Assembly (NCBI RefSeq): GCF_003086295.3
Contig: NC_092048.1
Location: 39,742,425-39,806,424 of the forward strand
DNA: 64,000 bases
Direction of reading: 5' to 3'
DNA from: Arachis hypogaea
Lineage: Eukaryota > Streptophyta > Magnoliopsida > Fabales > Fabaceae
Shown here one piece after another: positions 1 to 9,253 of this stretch (the stretch's first letter is position 1; each line of letters begins with the position of its first letter). The notes beneath the pieces were generated by a model that was given only the letters and a program-made list of their open reading frames with translations, was not told where the DNA came from and made no database searches. Made by a program: the position numbers and the translations under genes.

Positions 1-4
1 TGAA

Positions 5-2683
5 ATGGCTGGAGTAGGTGTGACTCCTCCAAAAAGAGAGGATTCAAAAAAGGACGAAGATGGATCCAACAAAGGACCATCGCCTTATGATCTGAGCGTT
101 AGCGACAATCCTGGAAATGTAATCACACAAGTGCAATTACGAGGAGAGAACTACGAAGAATGGGCTCGAGCTGTGAAGGTGTCGCTACGTGCTAGGAGAA
201 AGTGGGGGTTTCTAGATGGAACTCACAAGAAGCCACAAGAAGGGGCATCTGAAATGGAGGATTGGTGGACGGTTCAATCCATGCTTGTCTCATGGGTGAT
301 AAATACGATTGAGCCACGGCTGCGCTCCACCATCTCATACGCTGAAGATGCAAAGGATCTCTGGGAAGAAATCAAGGAGCGATTTTCCATCGTGAATGGT
401 CCTAGAATTCAACAATTGAAAGCTGAACTTGCCGAGTGCAAACAACAAGGACTGGCTATGGTGGAATACTATGGAAAACTGAAGACTCTTTGGGATGAGT
501 TGGCAAACCATGAACCAGTGCTTAGATGCTCTTGCGGAGGCTGCAAGTGTGACATTGGGTCATGATTAGATAAGAGAAGGGAAGAAGAAAAGGTGCATCA
601 ATTTCTAATGGGGTTAGAAGACGTAAGCTATGGCACAGTGCGATCCAATATTCTCGCAACGGATCCTCTACCTTCTCTCAACAGGGTGTATACAACTTTG
701 GTACAGGAAGAGAGAATGAAGACGATCAACAGAACCAGGGAAGACAAAGGAAGCTTAATGGGACTGGCAGTACACACTGGGTACAAGCACAAAAGCCGAA
801 ATGAAATAAAGCCACTCGTATGTTCTCACTGCGGAAGAACAGGACACGAGATCAAGGGGTACTTTCAACTGATTGGGTATCCGGAATGGTGGGGAGATCG
901 ATCTCGAGACGAAAAGGGAAGCAACACCAAGACCTCGCATAAGCAGGGAGGACGCTTGCGAGGGGGGGCTGTCATACGTGCCAACACAGCACAAGCCACA
1001 ACAGAAAAATCAAGTAACCATGAAGAAGAAATAGGAGGAAGCGCAGTGACTGGACTTAGCCAAAAACAATGGCAGACGCTGTTAGAGATGCTAAATGGCA
1101 ACAACGGAAGTAGAACTGAAAGCATGACTGGTAAGGAAGGATATGTTGTGTGGATTATAGATAGTGGAGCCTCTAACCATATGACAGAGAATTCAAGAGA
1201 TCTAAGGGGCCTAGAGCGTATTGAAGGATGCACAGTGGGGCTACCAAATGGAGAAGAAGTTCTTGCCAATACAAAGGGAACGGTGACTCTTGATGGAGGG
1301 CTTAAATTGACCCATGTTTTATATGTGCCAAAACTAAGATGCAATTTGATTTCAGTATCACAATTAACAAAGGATGCAAATTGTACTGTACTATTTACTC
1401 ATGAGCTTTGTGCTATGCAGGACCTCATTTCGAGGATGCTGATTGGAGCGGGTGAACAAAGAGATGGGCTCTACATGTACCGTGGTGTTCGCAAATTCAC
1501 AGCATGTCAAACCCAAGAGAAGAGTAGTATCGATCTTTGGCACAAGCGAATGGGACATCCTTCCTATAAAGTGGTACAAATATTGCCAAATTTGAATGGT
1601 GGTTGTAAATCTGAAGAGAATAATAAATTATGTGAAGTTTGTGAAAAATCTAAACAAACACGAGATAAATTTTCATCAAGTGATTTTCATGCAACACATT
1701 CTTTTGATTTAATACATTGTGATTTATGGGGACCTTATCGTACCCCCTCTTCTTGCGGAGCATCTTATTTTTTAACAATTGTTGATGATTATTCAAGAGC
1801 AGTTTGGATCTATTTGTTGTGTGAAAAGCGGGAGGTGTCAAGTGTGATGATTAATTTCTTTGCTCTCATTGAAAGACAATTTAATAAACAAGTCAAAGAA
1901 GTACGCAGTGATAATTGGACCGAGTTCATCTGTATGCGTCCATATTTTTTGCAGCATGGAATTGTTCATCAAACATCTTGTGCTGGGACACCCCAACAAA
2001 ATGGAAGGGTGGAGAGAAAACATAGACATATCCTTAATGTAGCTCGTGCACTGAGATTTCAAAGATCTTTGCCCATTCGATTCTGGGGAGAATGTGTTTT
2101 ATCTGCGGGACACTTGATCAACCTAACACCATCATCTGTTCTTAATGGGAAAACTCCTTTTGAAATGATACATGGAAAACCACCTGACTATAATCATCTT
2201 AGAGTTTTTGGCTCATTGTGTTATGCGCACAATCAACAAACCAAGGGTGATAAATTTGCCAGCCGAACTCGTACATGCACATTTGTGGGATACCCATTTG
2301 GAAAGAAAGGATGGAAACTTTATGATATGGAAAGAAATATTTTATTTATATCTCGCGATGTCAAATTTGTAGAAACCGAGTTCCCGTTTGCGTGTTTGGC
2401 CCAAGAAAATTTGGTTTCCACTTCTTTAGTGCATGAGGAGAAATTTTTGGAGCCCATTAATAATAAGCCCACACTTGATCACGAGGAGGTCCTTCCTCAG
2501 ACTAATTCCAATGACGAGTCCATTGTTGTTGTTGGGGGAGGTGAATCTCCACATACAGACCCAACAAGGACAGCTTCACCCCTCATCGAAACCAGCAGCC
2601 CCTCACCAACTGTCTCAAATGATGTGCCTCTTTCTACCGACACCACCACGCTCTCTGAACTTCCTCTGGGTCGTGGACACTGA
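5..2683 (+). pseudogene. copia gag-protease-integrase polyprotein, broken
   Basis: The frame opens with a plant copia gag domain (about 5-700). One in-frame TGA at 563-565 interrupts it, and the same frame resumes directly after. A zinc knuckle lies at about 821-865 (C-X2-C-X4-H), but its last cysteine is a tyrosine. The aspartic protease signature DSGASNHM is at about 1160-1185. The integrase HHCC zinc site is at about 1536-1660. The DDE core follows: D in DLWGPY (about 1720), D in RSDNWTEF (about 1903) and E in QNGRVERKH (about 2010). The residue after RSDN is W where copia integrases usually have G. Translation stops at 2683 before any reverse transcriptase. Confidence 0.88.
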
Positions 2684-2873
2684 GTAAAGCACCCTTCGAT
2701 CAAGCTGCGTGATTTTGTCATCAACACTATCATCGTAAACCCGTCCATCTCTTCACCCTCTCCATCACATTCCTCAGGTCCACTCTATCCCTTATCTCAA
2801 TATATGTCATGCGATAAATTTTCTGTGCAACACCATACTTTATCTCAATATATCTCACATTCTTTCTCAGTTC

Positions 2874-3461
2874 ATGCACCAGCCTCGTGAAGAACACTGG
2901 CAGGCTGCCTTACGAGTTGTTCGCTATCTAAAAGGTCGGCCTGGGCAAGGTGTTTTATTGCGCCGGGAAAACGATTTTATCTTGCATGTTTGGTGTGATT
3001 CTGATTGGGCGGGTTGCCCTCTTACTCGTCGGTCTCTCACTGGCTGGGCTATTCTCCTTGGCAACTCACTAATTTCATGGAAAACAAAGAAACAACATAC
3101 AGTGTCACGGTCCTCTGCAGAAGCCGAGTATCGCTCCATGGCTAATACCACTTGTGAACTCAAATGGTTAAAGAAACTGCTCTTGAGTCTCGGGATCTCC
3201 CACACGCAACCCATACCTCTCTCATGCGATAGCCAGGCAGCACTTCATATTGCTAAGAACCCTGTTTTTCATGAGCGTACTAAGAATATTGAGGTTGATT
3301 GTCATCTTGTTCGTGATGCTGTCATCCAGGGCCTCATCCTTCCCTCCTATGTCCCAACAAAATCTCAGGTTGCAGATATCTTGACTAAAGCTCTGAGCTC
3401 CCATTCATTCGCATCAATGTTGGACAAGTTGGGCATTAGTAACTTACATGCCCCAACTTGA
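2874..3461 (+). pseudogene. copia RNase H fragment
   Basis: This frame is the C-terminal end of a copia polyprotein. It begins in the connection region (HWQAALRVVRYLKG) and contains the RNase H motifs WCDSDWAG and SRSSAEAEYRSMA, then the DSQAALHIAKNPVFHERTK block. It ends just before the polypurine tract. The frame is open, but it is cut off from gag-integrase by the loss of the reverse transcriptase, so it is a remnant and not a gene. Confidence 0.88.
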
Positions 3462-3470
3462 GGGGGGTAA

Positions 3471-3676
3471 TGAAATCTGATGCATATCAAGCCACATATG
3501 TCACGGCTAAATATTAGGAATTATTATAAAACAAATTCCTTTCCGTTTTTAGTTGATTTGGTGTATCCCGTTTTATTAGCTGTAAATATCTTGCATTACC
3601 ACAATTAGAAAATCAGGTAGTTAATTGTTAAGTAGGGTACTATATATATAATTGATATGCTATTCAATAAAACACA
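3471..3676 (+). repeat. putative 3' LTR of the copia element
   Basis: A purine run (AGGGGGGTA, 3461-3469) directly precedes a stretch beginning TG (3471) and ending ACACA (3676) after an AATAAA motif. About 205 bp is short but possible for a copia LTR. The partner LTR lies outside the window, so the limits are inferred from the polypurine tract and from where PPR coding sequence resumes at about 3686. Confidence 0.55.
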
Positions 3677-4460
3677 AAGCAATTTGGCAAAGAGGGTTGG
3701 AGGCCTGATGAGGTGACTGTTATTGAAGCGCTCTCGGCTTGTTCCCAATTGGGTGCTGTGAGGCAGGGAGAGATTGTTCACAGGTACATAGTGGATGAGA
3801 AGTTGGATATGAATGGGATTGTTTGTAATGCAGCCATTGATATGTATAGAAAATGTGATTTCGTCGATAAAGCTTATTTGGTCTTCAATAAGATGAGTTG
3901 CAAGAATACTTTAATCACTTGGAACACGATGATCATGGCGTTTGCAATGAATGGTGATGGATATAAGGCACTTGATCTGTTGGATCAAATGGTTCTAGAA
4001 GGAATGCTTCCTGATGATGTATCATATCTTTCTGCATTATGTGCATGTAACCATGCTGGTTTGGTGGAAGAAGGGGTTAGATTGCTTGATACAATGATTG
4101 AGTGTGGGGTGAAGCCTAATGTTAAGTATTATGGGACTGTGGTTGATTTGTTGGGTCGAGCAGGACGGCTCCAAGAAGCCTATGATATTATAAACTCCAT
4201 GCCTATGATGCCTGATATAGTATTTTGGCAAACTTTGCTTGGGGCTAGCAAGACTTATGGGAATGTGGAGATGGCAGAGATTGCATCGAAGAAACTAGTG
4301 GAGATGGGATCTAATGCTAGTGGGGATATCGTCTTGTTATCGAATGTGCAGAGGTGGCATGATGTAGGGAGGGTGAGGGAGACCATGAAAAATAGTGATG
4401 TAAAGAAGGTACCGGGATTCAGTTACACAGAGATAGATGGCAAGATGCACAATTCCGTGA

Positions 4461-5668
4461 ATAAAAAAATAATTTTTTTTAATTTTTAAATTAATAAATT
4501 AAATTTTTTATTAGAAGTAGAAAAATAAAATAAAGTCCAACAATATCTATTAATAAAAAATTTATAAAATTTTTTTTTTTTAATTTTTAAATTTCTAACA
4601 ACAACAACAACAAAGCCTTGTCCCACTAAGTGGGGTCGGTTACATGAATCAAACGACGCCATTGTGCTCTGTCATGTGTCATGTCTACAGAGAGACCATT
4701 TACATGTAGATCTCGTTTGACCACCTCATGGATGGTCTTCTTAGGTCTTCCTCTGCCTTTTGCCCCTTGTCTATCTTCCATCTCATCCACCTTCCTAACT
4801 GGATGTTCTATCAGTCTTCTTCTCACATGTCCAAACCACCTAAGACGCGATTCAACCATCTTTTTCCACAATGGGTGCTACTCCAACACTTTTCCTTATA
4901 TCTTCATTCCTTATTTTATCCAAACGCGTATGACCACTCATCCATCTCAACATCTTCATCTCTGCCACACTCAGCTTATGTTCGTGCTTTCTTTTAGCTG
5001 CCCAACACTCCGTACCATAAAGCATAGCCGGTCTTATAGCGGTGCGATAGAATTTACCTTTAAGTTTTAAAGGCACTTTTTTGTCGCATATAAAACCAGA
5101 TGCACTCCGTCATTTTGACCACCCTGCTTGGATCCTATGATCACAAAAGATACCTCAAACTTATAACTTTTCGTAGGGTGTTTTCTCCAATCTTCACCTC
5201 TATATTAGGGTTTTCCCTTCTCGGACTGAACTTACATTCCATATATTCCGTCTTGTTACGGCTTATGCGCAGACCATACACTTCTAAAACTTCTTTCCAT
5301 AACTCCAACTTCTTATAAATTTTTAAATTTCTAAATTAAAAAAATAATTTTTTACAAAAAGTAGAAAAATAAAAAATTTCAAGAATTTGAAATTAATTTA
5401 TTTTAAATTTTTGAAAATGTCGAACAATAAAAAAATCAAGGGTCCGAACATCGTAGTTTAGGTGCAGCATTATTCGGTGAATAAAAAACAAAAAATATAT
5501 TTAAATATTTAAAATTTTATAAACTAAATTTTTATTTTTTATTTTTAAAATAAAAAATTAATTTTTTTATAAAAAATAAAAAAATAAAATAAAGTCTAGT
5601 AATATCTCATAAATTAAAAATTTGTAAAATTATTTTTTTTAATTTTTAAATTTTTAAATTAAAAAGAT
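4461..5668. repeat. AT-rich insertion inside the PPR E+ domain
   Basis: Very AT-rich DNA separates the two halves of the PPR C-terminus. Its left part (4461-4595) and right part (5475-5668) resemble each other in direct orientation, sharing AATAAAATAAAGTC and the following poly-T/A blocks. Just before the right part, a short stretch (5462-5480) resembles the gene's own junction at 4443-4466. This suggests a local duplication or an AT-rich mobile element. No terminal inverted repeat was resolved. A LINE is nested inside it. Confidence 0.6.
4599..5317 (-). mobile_element. 5'-truncated RTE-type LINE
   Basis: On the minus strand the sequence encodes the C-terminal end of an RTE-clade reverse transcriptase. 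Blocks seen are LELWKEVLEVYGLRIS, YRTAIRPAMLYGTECWA, EMKMLRWMSGHTR, RLRWFGHVRRR and GRPKKTW-like GRPKKTIHE. A frameshift lies near 4860. The element ends in a (GTT)n tail, seen on the plus strand as CAACAACAACAA at 4598-4612. A 17-bp duplication AATTTTTAAATTTCTAA flanks it (4582-4598 and 5318-5334). Only about 0.7 kb of the 3' end was inserted, as usual for abortive LINE insertion. Confidence 0.9.
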
Positions 5669-6009
5669 AATTCAAAAGAGATTTATATGAAGCTGGACGA
5701 GATCAGGTTTAAGATTAAAGCCTATGGATATGATGCTGAGACTAATCTTGTGTTGCATGATATCGGAGACGAGGACAAGGAAAATGTTTTGAATTTTCAC
5801 AGTGAGAAATTGGCTGTGGCATATAGTTTGATTAGTACAAGAGATGGAACACCAATTCATGTAATTAAGAACCTTTTAGAATATGTGTAGATTGTCATGC
5901 TATGCTAAAAATTATATCCAAAATTTATAGTAGGGAGATCATTGTGCGCGATAGAGCACGATTTCACAGATTTAAAGAGGGTGAATGTTCTTGGAGAGAT
6001 TATTGGTGA

Positions 6010-6546
6010 ATTAAGAAGTAAACAAATGCTTCTCATATCATTTTGATGTAGTTTTTAGATAAATTGGATACAGCTTTTTATTTTGCTGTACTTAAAGTGA
6101 AATAAATGTCTGTGTAAATAAAGTTAGACTCCGGAAATTGACAATTTTTTGCACTTAATTCTAATATTCTTTTGTTATTATGAGAAAGGAACATGTAAAG
6201 TAGCAACTGCAGCACACTCACAAACTCAATTAAGCACTAAAAGCAACGAGAACCATATTTGAGAAGTCCATATGTTGAAGCAATTGAAACTAATCCATAT
6301 ATTGAAGATCGACTATCTTGTCAAAAATTGCATCTACAATTTAGAACAAAGATTCTAAAATAATGCAGCATCACAAGACATATTCAGTTAACTATGAACT
6401 ATCACTGGCATTCAGGACAATCACCATGAGCTATTTATAGCAGTCCTTTTAATTAATCTCAAATTTTCAATACAGAAGCTAATGAAATTGTTCACATCCT
6501 GATTTTAATCCAATAAGCAAAAAAACTCATATACCATACAATACTC
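6010..6546. other. intergenic, former 3' flank of the PPR gene
   Basis: No coding signal seen. A stretch at about 6165-6225 (TTGTTATTATGAGAAAGGAAC and on) resembles 15748-15790, on the far side of the minus-strand pararetrovirus. Parts of this flank therefore recur locally. Confidence 0.5.
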
Positions 6547-6747
6547 TCAATTTGGAGTAGGCAAGCCAGCATGGTGCAACCACCAACCCAACCAAGCATC
6601 ACCAGAACCATGTTCCATCATCTTAGTGCCCCACTCGGGTTACAGGTTAGCGCAACCCAACTCGGCAATTACACGGTCCTGTTAGAATGCCTATAAACAT
6701 TGGGTTCTGTGCTACCTTACTCTATGTGAGACTTGAAAGGTTGCTAA
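6547..6747. repeat. dispersed repeat copy A
   Basis: This stretch runs from TTGGAGTAGGCAAGCC through CAACCACCAACCCAACCAAGC and CCCAACTCGGCAATTACAC to a CTATGTGAGACTT end. It has two relatives in the window, at 7227-7446 and 15873-16150. No coding capacity was found. The class is unknown; the length and the GATGTGAGACTT-like end resemble small non-autonomous plant elements. Confidence 0.7.
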
Positions 6748-6785
6748 TAATTACTCGAGTTGATCCTCCCGACTAATTTGTTTAT

Positions 6786-7010
6786 GCCAATGTGGACGGG
6801 ATTAAGTTTAAGATTAAGGCCCATGGATATGCAGCTGAAACTAATTGGAGAGGAGAAGGAAAATGCTTTGAATTATTTGTGAGAAATTGACTGTGGCAAA
6901 TATATAGTTTGATTTATACGAGTAGAACACGTTTCATGTTATAAAGAACCTTGGAATATGTTTACATTGCATTGTGATACTGTTCTAAAATTATATCGAA
7001 GATTTAGGAA
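6786..7010 (+). pseudogene. decayed second copy of the PPR DYW end
   Basis: This stretch aligns by eye with 5700-5935. It shares GATTAAGTTTAAGATTAAGG, CATGGATATG, a GGAAAATGCTTTGAATT block, GAGAAATTG and ATAAAGAACCTT. Stops and small indels are scattered throughout. Together with the repeat before it and the CTAATTTGTTTATGC linker, it forms a unit that recurs at 7227-7785. Confidence 0.75.
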
Positions 7011-7226
7011 GAGGCTAAAAATCAATTTCACAATAAAAAGAGAGTAGAATAAAAATTTTAGGAGGGCTAGAATAAAGTTTACATAAAATTATTAAAAGAA
7101 AAAATTTGGGGGCACACTCAAATGTAAAATGGTAAAACTAATCAGATTAGAGGTATTTATGAAGCTTATATCAATGAATCAGAGGGATTACAATACTGGA
7201 TAATCTATATAGTATTCGCTGCTCTG

Positions 7227-7446
7227 TGAAGCCAGCCTGGCGCAGTGCCCTTGAGTCTAGGAGCCAGGACACTTAAGCTGCAGCCACCAACCCAACCAAG
7301 TGTAGCCAGAACCATGTTCCATCACCCCTTAAGGCCCCGCACGGGTTACAAGTTAGCGCGACCCAACTCGGCAATTATACACTCCTGTCAGAATTGTGAT
7401 AAACATTGGGTTCTGTGCTGCATTAGTCGATGTGGAACTTCAAAGG
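7227..7446. repeat. dispersed repeat copy B
   Basis: This is a relative of the repeats at 6547-6747 and 15873-16150. It keeps the GCCAGCCTGGCGCAGTGCCC start also seen in the third copy, but lacks that copy's middle section. It ends in a GATGTGGAACTT motif and is followed by the same CTAATTTGTTTATGC linker as copy A. Confidence 0.7.
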
Positions 7447-7506
7447 TTACTAATAGATAATAATTGCTTGTGATGGTCCTCCCTAACTAATTTGTTTATG
7501 CGAATC

Positions 7507-7785
7507 TGTATGAGATTAATCATTAGATTAGGGCCTATGGATATACAGCTGAGACTAATCGGAGAGGAAGACAATGAAAATGCTTTGAATTATAGCAGTG
7601 AGAAATTGGCCGTGGCTGGCATATAGATATATAGTTTGATTTTGTATGAGTGATGGAACACCATTTCATGTGATAAAGAACCTTAGAATATGTTTAGATT
7701 AGATTGTGATGCTGTTCTCTGATAGGGAGATTATTGAGCGTGATAGAGGGTTAATGTTCTTGCGGAGACTAGTGGTGAATTAAAA
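7507..7785 (+). pseudogene. decayed third copy of the PPR DYW end
   Basis: This stretch follows the DYW-end sequence of 5700-6010 more closely than the copy at 6786. It retains GGGCCTATGGATAT, AATGCTTTGAATT, GAGAAATTGGC, GATGGAACACCA, AAGAACCTTAGAATATG and the GGGAGATTATTGAGCG and GAGACT(A)GTGGTGAATTAA end. The final DYW codons are lost. It carries several stops and cannot encode a domain. Confidence 0.78.
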
Positions 7786-7822
7786 AACAAATACTTTCCA
7801 TTCTGCTACACCTATTTCTTAA

Positions 7823-8312
7823 CTATGGATACATAGCTCCTGGTGAGTATACAAATTCTCTTACCTTCTAAATCCAAATATATTGACTTAACATATTCTT
7901 TTGAATTAGTATTCGTTGTGCCTTATGAGTAGTATTCATTGTGAAACTGCAGAATATGGATACAGTTTGAGGATCACAGAGAAAAGCGATGTGTATAGTT
8001 AACAGGGATGGAGCGAACAGATAACAGGATTCCAGAGGGTGCACACATAGTGCAATGTGGAACAAGGATCCCTGAGATGCTTCAAATTCTTGGAGTGGCG
8101 GCTCTCTTACGTGTGAATCCTTACCAGAAGAAAGGCATGCCATGAAAGATGTAACAGCAATGCTTAAGGAGATCAGACATGAAAATGATGAATTCGAGAA
8201 GCCGGATTTCCTCCATAAAGGCATGGTTACAAATACTAAAGCAGCTGTTCATTGTTCAAGTTTCTCTAGATCATGTCAGCCACTAATAGATTCACCATCT
8301 TCTTCTTCATAG
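7823..8312 (+). pseudogene. C-terminal fragment of an LRR receptor-like kinase with its intron
   Basis: The kinase activation-loop block YGYIAP is at 7823-7842. A well-formed intron follows (GTGAGTAT at 7843, CTGCAG ending 7952), and the next exon continues EYGYSLRITEKSDVYS. After a deletion come IPEGAHIVQ and EMLQILGVA, and after a frameshift near 8130 comes MKDVTAMLKEIRHENDE, through a serine-rich tail to a stop at 8310-8312. An intron inside the APE motif and this tail match LRR-RLK subfamily XI (RCH1/RGI type), as I recall that family. The LRR ectodomain and most of the kinase are absent. It is a relict of a segmental copy. Confidence 0.85.
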
Positions 8313-8384
8313 TAACCATATTGATTGTTATTATTTATTAGAGCAAATACTTTCCATTCTGCTATACGTATTTTTAAGGGGCCT

Positions 8385-8489
8385 TATAGTGTACAGATGT
8401 GGGTGTACAGATTTTTGTCTTTTTGTGGCTGAAAAGCGTGTCACTAAAAGTGTTGCTTAAAGAAAAAGTGTTACCCTTAATCGTTAACT
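8385..8489. repeat. left half of a TIR element flanking the pararetrovirus
   Basis: The start TTATAGTGTACAGATGTGGG is the approximate inverse of the sequence ending at 15733 (GATCTGTACCGTATAA). Both halves also carry a second GTACAGATTT and a GAAAAGCGT(GT)CAC block in inverted orientation. The stretch ends where viral sequence begins at the primer-binding site. The two halves together would be a MITE-sized element of about 200 bp. Confidence 0.65.
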
Positions 8490-8503
8490 TGGCTCTGATA
8501 CCA
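8490..8503 (-). promoter_or_regulatory. tRNA-Met primer-binding site of the pararetrovirus
   Basis: On the minus strand this reads TGGTATCAGAGCCA, complementary to the 3' end of plant initiator tRNA-Met and the usual Caulimoviridae minus-strand primer site. It lies at the extreme end of the viral sequence, against the flanking TIR-element half. Confidence 0.9.
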
Positions 8504-8594
8504 ATTTTTACTCTTCATATTTTACTTCGAATAAGTTTATAATTTGTATAGAATTGAAATATGTTACTTTTATAATTCTGATTTTTATAGTTTT

Positions 8595-8822
8595 TCAATC
8601 TTGTTTTAGTTTATAATAGTCTTTTTTGCATGGATTATTGTTTATAAAATTTTTTATCTGTTTGTCTTTTTGTTGAATATATTTTCTCAAATCTTCAACA
8701 ACTTCTTTTATTTCTACACTTTCTGTTGTTTTTAAATATCTCTTTAATTTTTCAACCTCATTCTCCATTTTTTCTTTCAACAGCTTTAATTCTTTTAAGT
8801 CATAATATGATTTTCCAGGCAT
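8595..8822 (-). CDS. small viral coiled-coil ORF (75 aa), function unknown
   Basis: This short, lysine- and glutamate-rich frame has heptad-like hydrophobic spacing (LKELKLLKEKMENEVEKLKRYL). It lies between the first small ORF and the primer-binding site. Upstream of its ATG, the same kind of charged helical sequence continues in other frames up to about 9013, so this is probably the tail of a longer decayed ORF. By position it could be one of the soymovirus small ORFs, perhaps virion-associated. I cannot name it. Confidence 0.5.
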   Translation of the reverse strand: MPGKSYYDLKELKLLKEKMENEVEKLKRYLKTTESVEIKEVVEDLRKYIQQKDKQIKNFINNNPCKKDYYKLKQD

Positions 8823-9016
8823 TTATAAATTTTTTAAGTTTAACTCCAACTTGTTTATATTTATTCTTATTTCTATCCTTTTTATTATGAGATCATCAAT
8901 TTCGATCTGAAGATTATTTAATTCCCTTTATACTCCTTTATTTTACTTTTTAAATTTTTCGCTCTTTTTCTTTTTATTTTATTTTCTGGTCTTTCAATCT
9001 TTGCATGCTTCATTAT

Positions 9017-9253
9017 TTATTTTAGAATTTCTGCAAATTCTATCATCGCTTCATCACTATTTTCTAGAGATTCTATTAATTTTTCTAACTCTTCAACTTC
9101 TCTTTTTAACTTCTCATAGATTGTTTTTAGAGCTTCAAATGCTCTTTGATTTATTTCAGAAAATTACAAATAATTCAAACGATTTTCTCTTTCAAAGAGC
9201 TCTTGTTTCTTATCTTGATAAGTTACATATATTTCTTCTTTATTTATGGTCAT
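9017..9253 (-). pseudogene. small viral ORF after the movement protein, with in-frame stop
   Basis: Its ATG (9253-9251) overlaps the TGA of the movement-protein gene as ATGA, a coupling usual in caulimovirid polycistronic RNA. The frame encodes about 78 residues with heptad spacing (FEALKTIYEKLKREVEELEKL). One in-frame TAA lies about one third of the way in, and the natural stop is at 9017-9019. It is probably a remnant of a coiled-coil accessory protein. Confidence 0.65.

Larger units (their letters stand above)
1..3676 (+). mobile_element. Ty1/copia LTR retrotransposon, 5' LTR outside window, RT deleted
   Basis: The order of domains is gag, zinc knuckle, protease, GAG-pre-integrase and integrase, then RNase H, which is the Ty1/copia order. 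The 5' LTR and primer-binding site lie before position 1. The reverse transcriptase, normally about 250 residues between integrase and RNase H, is missing: an acidic, proline-rich linker (about 2400-2870) runs directly into the RNase H region. The element ends with a purine tract at 3461-3469 and a short LTR-like stretch, followed at once by PPR coding sequence, so it appears to have inserted into that gene. It carries stops and cannot be autonomous. Confidence 0.9.
3686..6009 (+). pseudogene. PPR-DYW protein, 3' part, disrupted
   Basis: PLS-type pentatricopeptide repeats run from 3686 to about 4450, with the usual RPDEVT, ITWNTMI, ALCACNHAGLVEEG and VDLLGRAGRLQEAY blocks and the E-domain pattern PDIVFWQTLLGA. 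The E+ region breaks off at KMHNSVN (about 4463). Coding sequence resumes at KEIYMKLDEI (from about 5678) and runs through LHDIGDEDKE. It then shifts frame at about 5875 and ends with the DYW motifs CVDCHAM and SWRDYW, stop at 6007-6009. Such proteins edit organellar RNA; DYW is the cytidine-deaminase-like domain. The 5' part is cut by the copia element. With an insert, a frameshift and a lost start, it is a pseudogene. Confidence 0.88.

Noticed and set aside
755..1344. Minus-strand frames of 79 and 159 residues in the copia region
   Set aside because: They are antisense shadows of the gag-protease coding sequence.
4681..5070. 129-residue plus-strand frame
   Set aside because: It is antisense to the RTE LINE reverse-transcriptase end, which explains the sequence on the minus strand.
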